Source of the DNA: Roseovarius sp. MMSF_3359
Lineage (GTDB): Bacteria; Pseudomonadota; Alphaproteobacteria; Rhodobacterales; Rhodobacteraceae
Reading direction: 5' to 3'
Assembly (NCBI RefSeq): GCF_030733385.1
Contig: NZ_JASHJC010000007.1
Span: forward strand, 62,001-126,000
DNA: 64,000 nucleotides
The position numbers and the translations under genes were made by a program. The notes under the pieces are model-generated. The model was not told where the DNA came from. It saw nothing but the letters and a program-made list of their open reading frames with translations, and did no database searches. The first letter of the stretch is position 1; every line of letters starts with the position of its first letter. Below are positions 44,284 to 51,778 of this stretch, in pieces.

Positions 44284-44787
44284 CTATGCCACCTGGCCCA
44301 GGGCCTCGCGAATGGCCTGTTCCGCCGCCGCGTTGCGCACCGGCACAGAAACGATCTGATCGCCATTGGTATCTCGCGCCGTCAAATGGCAATCCTTCAG
44401 CGTGATATCCGCCAACTCGTCCAGGTTGTAGTCCCCTGCCACATGCGCCATGCCTTTCTTGTCAAACTCGACAATCCGCAGGTGCCGTGCCTTGGGATCA
44501 AGGTGAATTTCCGGTTGCGCGTAACGGCTGTCGAGCGCGCTGATAAAGAGCATGCCCAGACCCAGCATCGAGACGGAAAAGACCAGCTTGACCAACTGCA
44601 TCGCCGTGTCGCCGTCATCGACCGGCACGATCCAGACACCCAGTGCCGCGATCATCGACGCCACGCCCAGCCCCGAAAGAAGCGCGCGCTTCAACGGCGG
44701 GGCGCTGCTGGTTTCTTCGATAAGAACGGGTTTGCCGGCGCGCTTGATCGGCGTCTTCGGCATATGCGTGTCGGGTAATGCTACCAT
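44284..44787 (-). CDS. Hypothetical membrane protein
   Basis: 167 residues with two adjacent transmembrane segments (about 42-60 and 68-87) and a soluble beta-rich C-terminal half (EIHLDPKARHLRIVEFDKKG). No family recognised. Start ATG at 44785-44787 after GAGGA; an in-frame ATG farther upstream is possible. Convergent or unrelated to neighbours; the gap to rpsF is about 250 bp and divergent. Confidence 0.7.
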   Translation of the reverse strand: MVALPDTHMPKTPIKRAGKPVLIEETSSAPPLKRALLSGLGVASMIAALGVWIVPVDDGDTAMQLVKLVFSVSMLGLGMLFISALDSRYAQPEIHLDPKARHLRIVEFDKKGMAHVAGDYNLDELADITLKDCHLTARDTNGDQIVSVPVRNAAAEQAIREALGQVA

Positions 44788-44973
44788 GATCCGGGTCCTC
44801 ACCATTCTGGTCTCGGTCATTTTCGGCACCAAAAGGGACAAGAATGCGGCATGATATGGACAATTCTCTGCATCTCACCGCCGCGGCTCTTCGGCCTTGC
44901 GCATAAGGGTAAAGCGTCGTATACGCGCCCATCCTTTCGCATAGGAATACTGAACCGCGCAGTCTCTCGTGGA

Positions 44974-45000
44974 CGGGCAGCGATTGGATTTAAATGCCCG
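44974..45000 (+). promoter_or_regulatory. Hairpin in the rpsF leader
   Basis: CGGGCA (44974-44979) pairs with TGCCCG (44995-45000) around a 15-nt loop, 35 bp before the rpsF start. S6 and S18 autoregulate through leader hairpins in several phyla, so this is a candidate, but the known CCG-loop motif is not evident. Confidence 0.3.
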
Positions 45001-45035
45001 CCTTTGAAATGCGCCTTGATAGAAGTGGAGTGAAC

Positions 45036-45389
45036 ATGCCGCTTTATGAGCATGTAATGATCGCGCGTCAGGACCTTTCCAACGCGCAGGCCGAAGGGCT
45101 GATCGAACATTTTGGCACCGTGCTGTCCGACAATGGCGGCAAACTCGTTGAGAACGAGTATTGGGGTGTCAAGACAATGGCATACAAGATCAACAAGAAC
45201 CGCAAGGGCCATTATGCCTTCCTGAAGACCGACGCTCCGGCGGACGCGATCCAGGAAATGGAACGCCTGATGCGCCTGCATGATGACGTGATGCGCGTCC
45301 TGACCATCAAGGTCGACGCGCACGAGGAAGGCCCCTCGGTCCAGATGCAGAAACGCGAAGAACGTGGCGACCGCCGCGAACGCCGCTGA
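45036..45389 (+). CDS. rpsF: 30S ribosomal protein S6
   Basis: 117 residues. MPLYEHVMIARQDLSNAQAEGL and the GKLVENEYWGVKTMAYKI strand are diagnostic; the basic tail (KREERGDRRERR) binds 16S rRNA. GTGGAG precedes the ATG at 45036. First gene of the conserved rpsF-rpsR-rplI operon (gaps of 28 and 12 bp). Confidence 0.97.
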   Translation: MPLYEHVMIARQDLSNAQAEGLIEHFGTVLSDNGGKLVENEYWGVKTMAYKINKNRKGHYAFLKTDAPADAIQEMERLMRLHDDVMRVLTIKVDAHEEGPSVQMQKREERGDRRERR

Positions 45390-45417
45390 TCAACGCTTGA
45401 AGAAAGGACGATAACCC

Positions 45418-45645
45418 ATGGCTGCAAAACCATTTTTCCGCCGCCGCAAGGTCTGCCCCTTCTCGGGCGACAATGCACCCAAGATCGACTACAAGGACAC
45501 GCGCCTGCTGCAACGCTACATCTCTGAGCGTGGCAAGATCGTGCCCTCACGTATCACCGCCGTATCGGCCAAGAAGCAACGTGAACTGGCCCGCGCCATC
45601 AAACGTGCCCGCTTCCTGGCGCTGCTGCCCTACGCCGTGAAGTAA
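45418..45645 (+). CDS. rpsR: 30S ribosomal protein S18
   Basis: 75 residues, typical length. KVCPF and [51 protein letters not shown] (only segments given here: [18 protein letters not shown]) identify it. Binds S6 in the small-subunit platform. Confidence 0.97.
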   Translation: MAAKPFFRRRKVCPFSGDNAPKIDYKDTRLLQRYISERGKIVPSRITAVSAKKQRELARAIKRARFLALLPYAVK

Positions 45646-45657
45646 GGAGAGAGCGAC

Positions 45658-46290
45658 ATGCAAGTTATCCTGCTGGAACGCGTGGCCAAACTCGGCCAGA
45701 TGGGCGATGTCGTTGACGTCAAACCGGGCTATGCGCGCAACTACCTTCTGCTTCAAGGCAAGGCGCTGACCGCGTCGAAGGAAAACATCGCCGCCTTCGA
45801 GGGGCAGAAAGCCCAACTCGAAGCGCGCAACCTCGAAAGCAAGAAAGAAGCCGAGGAACTGGCTGGCCGTCTCGATGGCCAACAGTTCATCGTGATTCGT
45901 CAGGCGTCCGATGGTGGCAGCCTCTATGGCTCGGTCAGCACGCGCGACGCGGCAACCGTTGCCACCGACGAAGGCTTCTCGCTGGATCGTAAACAGATCG
46001 TGATCCGTCAGCCAATCAAGGAACTGGGCCTGCACGAGCTTGAGGTGACCCTTCACCCCGAGGTCGACGCGACCATCACCCTGAACGTCGCCCGTTCGCC
46101 GGAAGAAGCCGAACTTCAAGCCTCCGGCAAGACCATTCAGGAAGCCGCCGCCGAGGAAGAAGAAGCCGCAGATTTCGAAATCGCTGAGCTTTTTGACGAT
46201 ATTGGCGCTGCTGCATCTGATGATGAAGAGCTGGCCGAGACCGTCGAGGATGTTCTTCCCGAGGCGGAAGAAACAGAAGAAGATAGCTGA
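45658..46290 (+). CDS. rplI: 50S ribosomal protein L9
   Basis: 210 residues against about 150 in most bacteria. The N-terminal 50S-binding domain ([20 protein letters not shown]) and the connecting long helix are normal; the extra ~55 residues after [10 protein letters not shown] are a strongly acidic Glu/Asp tail, common in Rhodobacteraceae. Ends in a strong terminator. Confidence 0.96.
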   Translation: MQVILLERVAKLGQMGDVVDVKPGYARNYLLLQGKALTASKENIAAFEGQKAQLEARNLESKKEAEELAGRLDGQQFIVIRQASDGGSLYGSVSTRDAATVATDEGFSLDRKQIVIRQPIKELGLHELEVTLHPEVDATITLNVARSPEEAELQASGKTIQEAAAEEEEAADFEIAELFDDIGAAASDDEELAETVEDVLPEAEETEEDS

Positions 46291-46319
46291 TCACCACTGG
46301 CTGATCGCTTGGCAAACGA

Positions 46320-46351
46320 CCGCGCGGGATAACCTCCCGCGCGGTTTTTTT
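46320..46351 (+). terminator. Rho-independent terminator after rplI
   Basis: Perfect 10-bp stem CCGCGCGGGA / TCCCGCGCGG with a 5-nt loop followed by seven T, 29 bp after the stop. Ends the rpsF-rpsR-rplI transcript. Confidence 0.93.
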
Positions 46352-46520
46352 CTGCCCACGCCCGATACGACGGCCCTGCCCTTTCAACCGCTGCAAAATT
46401 TTCAACTGCGGGTCGACAACTTTGACGCGACCATGTTAACTTTCTACCATAACGGTAATCGGCACAGAAAATCCGCGTGAATGGATCGTGTCGCCGTGAG
46501 TAGGAAGGATAACTGGGGAT

Positions 46521-46901
46521 ATGAACGGAATTGACACTTCTGTTGGTCAGCGTATCAGACAACGTCGCAAATCGCTTGGCCTGTCGCAGACTGAATTGGC
46601 CGAACGTGTCGGCGTCAAATTTCAACAGGTGCAGAAATATGAAACCGGGGTGAACCGCGTTGCGGCATCACGCTTGTGGAAAATTGCTGAAACCCTGAAG
46701 GTGCCGATCACCTATTTTTTCGAAGACCTGGAGCTGCCAGGTTTCGAAGAAGACAAGGTGCAGGCCAACCATGACGATCCATCATTACCCGAAACCTCGG
46801 AAATGATAAAGATTTTCAACCGGTTACCACCCGCGCAAAAAATGGCGATGAGTTCATTCCTGCAATCTCTCGACACGGCCGGTGGCCCCGAGGGCAACTG
46901 A
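46521..46901 (+). CDS. XRE-family transcriptional regulator
   Basis: 126 residues. The N-terminal helix-turn-helix (about 9-65) contains RIRQRRKSLGLSQTELAERV and KFQQVQKYETGVNR; the C-terminal half is acidic and probably mediates oligomerisation. This type of XRE protein is frequent in Alphaproteobacteria near motility and quorum-sensing genes. It ends 16 bp before the LuxR start, so the two are likely cotranscribed. Confidence 0.9.
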   Translation: MNGIDTSVGQRIRQRRKSLGLSQTELAERVGVKFQQVQKYETGVNRVAASRLWKIAETLKVPITYFFEDLELPGFEEDKVQANHDDPSLPETSEMIKIFNRLPPAQKMAMSSFLQSLDTAGGPEGN

Positions 46902-46917
46902 GGGGAGCACGGCCCAA

Positions 46918-47637
46918 GTGGTAAACACGGACCTGATGGATCATTTCGACCTCAGTTTTGTCCCGGAGCGCGAGGACCCTTTCAAAGACCTCTTGCTAAA
47001 AATGCGCGAAAAATTCGGGTTGGACCACGTGGCCTATGCCGGTTTCAACCCGATGAGCGGTACGTTGCACGGCCATGTCACCTATGATGAGGACTGGACG
47101 CAGCACTACGCGCAGCAGGGCCTCTATCGGATCGACCCGACATTGAACGAAGCCCGTCGCAGTGTGGCGCCGGTCGATTGGTCCCGACTTGAGCATAACG
47201 AGAACTTCCGGGCCGTGTTTCGCGACGCCCACGATTTCGGCATCACCGATACGGGCCTGACCATCCCGGTGCGTGGCCCATTCGGCGACATTGGTGGGCT
47301 CAGCGTTACCAGCGATCTGAAACCAGTCGAATGGCGCAAGCTCAGGCAGCACGTGATTTCCGATCTGCAACAGGTCGCCGCCAACGTGCACGACTTGGTC
47401 ATGCAGTCGCATCCGTTGATGCGTGCCCTGTCGGCACCGCAACTGTCGACCCGAGAGGTTGAAATCCTGCAATGGACGGCGGCAGGAAAGTCGCAGCAGG
47501 ACATTGGCGATATCCTGTCGATTTCGCATCGCACGGTCGAGGTTCACCTGCGGTCGTCCCGGCAAAAGCTGCAGGCCCTGACAACGACACAAGCCGTGGG
47601 TCGGGCCATCGCCCTTGGCATCGTCTATCCGGGCTAA
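46918..47637 (+). CDS. LuxR-type quorum-sensing regulator
   Basis: 239 residues: N-terminal autoinducer-binding domain and C-terminal GerE-type helix-turn-helix (about 175-235; LSTREVEILQWTAAGKSQQD). The AHL-contact residues of TraR are all present with the exact spacing: Trp, Tyr at +4, Asp at +13 and Trp at +28 (in DEDWTQHY, RIDP and VDW). So it is a ligand-binding, not an orphan solo, receptor. GTG at 46918 preceded by GAGGGGAGC; an earlier GTG (46882) overlaps the XRE gene. Partner of the LuxI synthase next door. Confidence 0.9.
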   Translation: MVNTDLMDHFDLSFVPEREDPFKDLLLKMREKFGLDHVAYAGFNPMSGTLHGHVTYDEDWTQHYAQQGLYRIDPTLNEARRSVAPVDWSRLEHNENFRAVFRDAHDFGITDTGLTIPVRGPFGDIGGLSVTSDLKPVEWRKLRQHVISDLQQVAANVHDLVMQSHPLMRALSAPQLSTREVEILQWTAAGKSQQDIGDILSISHRTVEVHLRSSRQKLQALTTTQAVGRAIALGIVYPG

Positions 47638-47712
47638 GCTCATCATTACCTGACGTCACCTGACACCGGGCTACGGGATTTCCCCAATAGATTAGCTGTT
47701 CATACATTTTTA

Positions 47713-47746
47713 ACCTCGTAAGTGACTAAACCACCACTCACGAGGT
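47713..47746 (+). promoter_or_regulatory. Hairpin covering the luxI ribosome binding site
   Basis: Inverted repeat ACCTCGTAAGTG / CACTCACGAGGT, 11 of 12 positions paired, 10-nt loop. The GAGG ribosome binding site for luxI (ATG 47753) is inside the right arm, so a folded mRNA would hide it. As DNA it could instead be an operator. Confidence 0.6.
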
Positions 47747-47752
47747 AACACG

Positions 47753-48565
47753 ATGATCCTGGTTATAGATGCACTCAATCGGCACAAATTTCCCAATATT
47801 ATGAAGGAGATGTTCGAACTTCGCGCACGCGTCTTTGGGGATCGTATGGGATGGGACGTCACGATCAAGGATGGGATGGAGCGTGACAGTTTCGATGACA
47901 TGGACCCCTCGTACGCGGTGGGTTTGGACCATGAAGGGCGGGTCGTGTCCTGTGTCCGGGCACTACAGACGACCGGCCCACATATGTTGTCCGACGTGTT
48001 TTCGGCCATCCTCGGCGGGGAGCCGCCGCTGCGCAGCCCGACCTTGTGGGAATCCACCCGGTTTTGCGTCGACACCAAGCGGCTTGGGCGCGGCAAGGGG
48101 CAGAACTCCGTGTCCTACGCCACCTGCGAGTTGATGATTGCCTCGCTGGAGGCCGCACGGAACGCCGGGGTCACCGACATCGTGACAGTGATCGACCCGC
48201 TGATGGACCGCATCCTGAAACGGTCGGGCAACACACCCTACGGATATGTCGGCAAACAGACGGATATGGGCAAGGTCCCCGCACTTGCGGCCCTGCTCGA
48301 CTGCACCGAAGAGCGGATCAGCCGGATCCGGGCCTTCGCGAATATCAAGCATGACGTCTTCGTCGCCGAGGATGAGATCCTTGCCGCCGCCAACTACCAA
48401 TCCGAAGTGCAGCCCGCCGACAGTTCAACCCAGTTGATCGACCTCAACGGCTACTGCCAGGAGCAGATCAACGCCGCCCAAACCGAATCGGAACGCGGCG
48501 CGGCGCTTGCCCTGCAACGGGTCCTCTTTGACAAGTTTCATTCGACGCGCGCCTGCAACGCCTAA
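47753..48565 (+). CDS. N-acyl-homoserine-lactone synthase (LuxI family)
   Basis: Makes the AHL signal from S-adenosylmethionine and acyl-ACP. 270 residues, about 60 longer than usual. Conserved parts: LRARVFGDRMGWDV, the Asp-rich DDMDPSYAVGLD, GRVVSCVRALQ, and LWESTRFCVD, giving the invariant Arg, Phe, Trp, Asp, Asp, Arg, Glu, Arg set. The C-terminal ~55 residues (from VAEDEILAAANY) are an extension without recognised fold. Directly downstream of the LuxR gene, with a hairpin in its leader. Confidence 0.92.
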   Translation: MILVIDALNRHKFPNIMKEMFELRARVFGDRMGWDVTIKDGMERDSFDDMDPSYAVGLDHEGRVVSCVRALQTTGPHMLSDVFSAILGGEPPLRSPTLWESTRFCVDTKRLGRGKGQNSVSYATCELMIASLEAARNAGVTDIVTVIDPLMDRILKRSGNTPYGYVGKQTDMGKVPALAALLDCTEERISRIRAFANIKHDVFVAEDEILAAANYQSEVQPADSSTQLIDLNGYCQEQINAAQTESERGAALALQRVLFDKFHSTRACNA

Positions 48566-48631
48566 ACCCCCAGGGGCGGACGCAGGCGGGGTGATTGCAG
48601 TATTCAACACAGATCCCGCGCTAGAATGAAC

Positions 48632-48659
48632 GAAGGGCCGCTCTCCCGCGCGGCCCTTC
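48632..48659. terminator. Hairpin between luxI and tig
   Basis: Perfect 10-bp inverted repeat GAAGGGCCGC / GCGGCCCTTC with an 8-nt loop, 66 bp after the luxI stop and 25 bp from the convergent tig stop. T-runs are weak on both sides, so it is probably a partial bidirectional terminator. Confidence 0.65.
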
Positions 48660-48684
48660 ACTTGTTTCCGTCGCTGGTGCCGGT

Positions 48685-50016
48685 TCAGGCGTCTTCCAGC
48701 GCCTCGATCTCTTTTTCCAGCTTGGCCTTGGTGATTTCCTTCTCGGTCACCTTCGCCAGCTCGACCACGTAATCCACGACCTTTTCCTCGAAGATCGGCG
48801 CGCGGAGCTGTTGGCGCATCTGCGGGTTGTTTTGCACAAACTCGAAGAACTCGCGCTCCTGGCCCGGGTACTGCCGCGCCTGCGTCATGACCGCCTGCGT
48901 CATCTCGGCATCGGTGACCTCAACTTCGGCCTTCTGACCCAGTTCGGCCAGAAGCAGGCCTAGGCGCACGCGGCGCTCGGCCAGGGTCTTGTGCTCGTCG
49001 GTGGGTTCGATCTCGGGGTGATCGTGACCTTGAACGTCGGGGTTCTCATCATGCCAAAGCTGATGCGCGATCTGCTTGGATTCGATGTCGACCATGCTCG
49101 GCGGCAGCTCGAAGCTCACCTTCTTGTCGAGCTCGTCCAGCAGCTTGCGCTTGAGGATCGCGCGGGACGCCCCGGCATATTCCTCTTCCAGGCGCTCGCG
49201 GATCTGGGTCTTGAGACCGTCGAGGTCCTCAGCACCGAACTTCTGCGCCAGCTCGTCGTTAATCTCCGCCGGGGCCGGTGCCTTGACCGCCTTGATGGTG
49301 CAATCGAACACGGCTTCCTTACCGGCCAGATGCTCGGCCTGGTAATCCTCGGGGAAACTGACCGTCACGGATTTCTCCTCCTCGGCCTTCACACCCACCA
49401 ATTGCTCTTCGAAACCGGGGATGAAGCTGTTCGACCCCAGGACGAGGGGATAATCCTCGGCACTGCCGCCGTCGAACAGTTCTCCATCGACCTTACCGGC
49501 GAAATCCATCACGATCTGATCGCCATCCTTGGCTTTGGAGCCCTTCTTGCGATCCTTGAAGTCCTGCGCGCTTTCGGCCAGGTTACCAAGGGCCTCTTCC
49601 ACGGCCTTGTCATCGGCCTTGGCCACGAGACGCTCCAGCTTGATCGACTTGAGGTCCACTTCCGGGATTTCCGGCAGCGCCTCGTAGGTCATCTCGATCT
49701 CGACGTCGTCGCCCTCTTTCCATTCCTGGTTCGTCATCTTGACGTCCGGCTCGGCAGCGGGGCGTTCACCCTTCTCCTCGAAATGCTTGGACATGGCGCC
49801 ATCAACAGTTTCCTGCATAGCTTCGCCCATGACACGCTGGCCAAAATTCTTCTTCAGAAGCGCCAGCGGCACCTTGCCCTTGCGGAAGCCCTTCAGCTCC
49901 ACATCGGGCTGCGCTTCCTTCAGCTTCTCCATTACCTTGTCGTCCAGCTCCTTGGCCGACAGGACCATCTTGTAGCCTCGCTTGAGACCTTCGTTCAGGG
50001 TTTCGGTGACCTGCAT
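48685..50016 (-). CDS. tig: Trigger factor
   Basis: Ribosome-bound chaperone and prolyl isomerase, 443 residues. N-terminal ribosome-binding domain with GFRKGKVPL (the GFRxGxxP signature), the FKBP-type domain ([20 protein letters not shown] in the region 155-240, GFEEQLVG), and the C-terminal helical chaperone arms. ATG at 50014-50016; a longer frame upstream is non-coding. Alone on the minus strand. Confidence 0.95.
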   Translation of the reverse strand: MQVTETLNEGLKRGYKMVLSAKELDDKVMEKLKEAQPDVELKGFRKGKVPLALLKKNFGQRVMGEAMQETVDGAMSKHFEEKGERPAAEPDVKMTNQEWKEGDDVEIEMTYEALPEIPEVDLKSIKLERLVAKADDKAVEEALGNLAESAQDFKDRKKGSKAKDGDQIVMDFAGKVDGELFDGGSAEDYPLVLGSNSFIPGFEEQLVGVKAEEEKSVTVSFPEDYQAEHLAGKEAVFDCTIKAVKAPAPAEINDELAQKFGAEDLDGLKTQIRERLEEEYAGASRAILKRKLLDELDKKVSFELPPSMVDIESKQIAHQLWHDENPDVQGHDHPEIEPTDEHKTLAERRVRLGLLLAELGQKAEVEVTDAEMTQAVMTQARQYPGQEREFFEFVQNNPQMRQQLRAPIFEEKVVDYVVELAKVTEKEITKAKLEKEIEALEDA

Positions 50017-50192
50017 GTTCGTCCTTCTCATTGCATTTGGGGCCGCGGAGGCGTCCGCAGCGGTCAAAATCAGTCGCCCTTCTATTTGCCGCCCCGCCCA
50101 CACGCAAGGGCAAAGCGGCATTATTCAGGTCGCATTTTCGTTAATGTCTGCCAGCGTCCAAGGTGCTGCGCTGTGCCGCAGCCCGTCGCGCC

Positions 50193-50429
50193 TCAGGACA
50201 GGAAGGACAGCAGCAGAGTTGCACCACTGACATACGCCGTGGCGCCGGTCACCAGCATCAGGCGCCGATGTGCCCTCCGCGCGGCCACACCGGTCGGCAA
50301 GGCGGACAGAAGATCTTGGATCGGGAAGTCGTCTTCCCTCTTGGTCGTCGCAAACAACATTTTAGCCCCCAGAAAACCGCCTGTCAGGTACGACAAATCC
50401 CCTAAAGAAATGGTAATGACGGTCACCAT
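50193..50429 (-). CDS. Possible small membrane protein
   Basis: 78-residue frame with two hydrophobic segments (about 3-24 and 57-77) separated by a polar stretch KREDDFPIQD. The ribosome binding site is weak and no family is recognised, so it may not be real. It lies in the 987-bp gap between tig and the tRNA. Confidence 0.35.
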   Translation of the reverse strand: MVTVITISLGDLSYLTGGFLGAKMLFATTKREDDFPIQDLLSALPTGVAARRAHRRLMLVTGATAYVSGATLLLSFLS

Positions 50430-51003
50430 TCTTTGCATTCCGGGATCTGGTTTTCGGGCAGATGTCGCAAACCCGACAGGCAGATACTCGTTACAACACG
50501 TCCCCTTTTCGCCGCGCAATTGTGGCAAGAAAAAGGCACGACTGAGGCGCAATTGAGGCGCCGGGCACGGACAACTCCCCTCCTACGCCGCAACGGCAAA
50601 ATCGCTGTTTCAGATTTCCCTCGAATTTTCCTAAATTCAGGATCGCCGGCGCTCAGGGAGGCGCACCACCCCCGGTATTGTTTCCAATTCACCAACAAAC
50701 TCACCGCCTCTGGCGGTTTCATATCACCGCCAAACCACATGTTGTGTGTGGCGGCTTTTTTTGGAAACAGAGCGTTTTTTGCGGTTTTCTCAGCATTCAT
50801 TGGGTCATGTTCACGAGGCCACTCGCCGCAACAGGTGGCCGCCCGAGAGAGATTCGTTGATTTGCCGCACTGCGGCGACACACCGTGACCACAGTTTTCG
50901 CCCGCTGTCCGTCGTTCGGGAAACACTCTTGAACACACACCCAAACGGCGGCGAAAGGCGCCTATTTCAGCCCGTCCAAACCTATACTTGTGATAACCGG
51001 TAA
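50430..51003. other. Gap between tig and tRNA-Leu with tandem hairpins
   Basis: About 570 bp with no convincing gene; frames that cross it are broken-looking and Arg/Ser/His-rich. The notable content is a pair of hairpins with a T-run at 50703-50762 on the plus strand. The remainder, including repeated short CCGC/GCGG stretches, shows nothing identifiable. Confidence 0.5.
50703..50762 (+). terminator. Tandem hairpins ending in a T-run (possible sRNA end)
   Basis: First hairpin ACCGCC-TCT-GGCGGT (50703-50717), then CCGCCA (50727-50732) pairing with TGGCGG (50749-50754) with an inner CACA/TGTG stem, followed by TTTTTTT (50756-50762). No plus-strand gene precedes it, so it may end an unannotated small RNA or antisense transcript. 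Confidence 0.5.
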
Positions 51004-51088
51004 TGGTGCGGGTGGAGGGACTTGAACCCCCACGCCTTGCGGCGCCAGAACCTAAATCTGGTGCGTCTACCAATTTCGCCACACCCGC
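51004..51088 (-). tRNA. tRNA-Leu (anticodon UAG)
   Basis: 85 nt including an encoded CCA. Acceptor GCGGGTG pairs with CACCCGC; the D-arm, anticodon loop TTTAGGT (anticodon TAG), a class II long variable arm and the T-arm GGGGGTTCAAGTCCCTC are all present. Leucine tRNAs carry such a long variable arm. Confidence 0.95.
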
Positions 51089-51201
51089 ACTGTGCGCGGT
51101 CTCTAACAAAGCTCGCCGTCGGTTGCGAGTAGAAAATTGCTGGCATTCACCAATCCTCCGTTCACACAAACAGCGCGACATTTACGCAATGGCGACCTAT
51201 A

Positions 51202-51738
51202 ATGGCGAAACTATTGAGGCAGATAACGGCAAGAACCGCCATGAAACCGAAAACGGTCAGGCGGCAGAGTGGTATCATGAAGAGCTTTTCACCCCCGGGC
51301 CCATCGGGCTTGCTGGCCAACAGCACCATACTGACCCTTTCGGGCGAGATGCGCGTGGGGGATGTTCGGCCTGGTCATCGCATCGTGACCCGCAACAGCG
51401 GCACTGCGGTGGTCCGCGCCGTCCTGCGCCGCCAAATCCGGTTCGAAGCGATCCGGTTTCTGGCGGGCTCACTTGGCGATACCCGTCCCGATCACGACAC
51501 GATCCTGCCAGCGGGACAAGGCATCCTGATCCGCGATTGGCGGGCGCAGGCGCTCTTTGGCAAACGCGAGGCGGTCATTCCCGCTGACCGGCTGGTGGAC
51601 GGCGAATTCGTCACACGTCTTGGCCCCACCTGCATGACCCTTTGTGACATCGCATTTGACCGACGCCATGTTCTTTACGTGGACGGGTTCGAGGTGGTGG
51701 GCCAGGTGACCGCCACGGTTTCCGAAATCGCCGCCTGA
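51202..51738 (+). CDS. Hint-domain (hedgehog/intein-like) protein
   Basis: 178 residues. From about residue 38 the Hint_2 module is clear: STILTLSGEMRVGDVRPGHRIVTRNSG, then RRHVLYVDGFEV near the end. Small stand-alone Hint proteins are common in roseobacters and related to the autoprocessing domains of RTX-like secreted proteins; function unknown. ATG at 51202 or 51241. The typical catalytic N-terminal Cys of a Hint module is not evident, so self-splicing is unlikely. Confidence 0.75.
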   Translation: MAKLLRQITARTAMKPKTVRRQSGIMKSFSPPGPSGLLANSTILTLSGEMRVGDVRPGHRIVTRNSGTAVVRAVLRRQIRFEAIRFLAGSLGDTRPDHDTILPAGQGILIRDWRAQALFGKREAVIPADRLVDGEFVTRLGPTCMTLCDIAFDRRHVLYVDGFEVVGQVTATVSEIAA

Positions 51739-51778
51739 CAAATGCACCGTTTGCCCGCCGGCACCGGCCACATACCGT

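Noticed and set aside
48991..50556. 521-codon plus-strand frame over trigger factor
   Set aside because: Antisense of tig; no domain found.
50423..51181. 252-codon minus-strand frame crossing tRNA-Leu
   Set aside because: It runs through a complete tRNA gene and a strong hairpin/T-run and shows no conserved segment.
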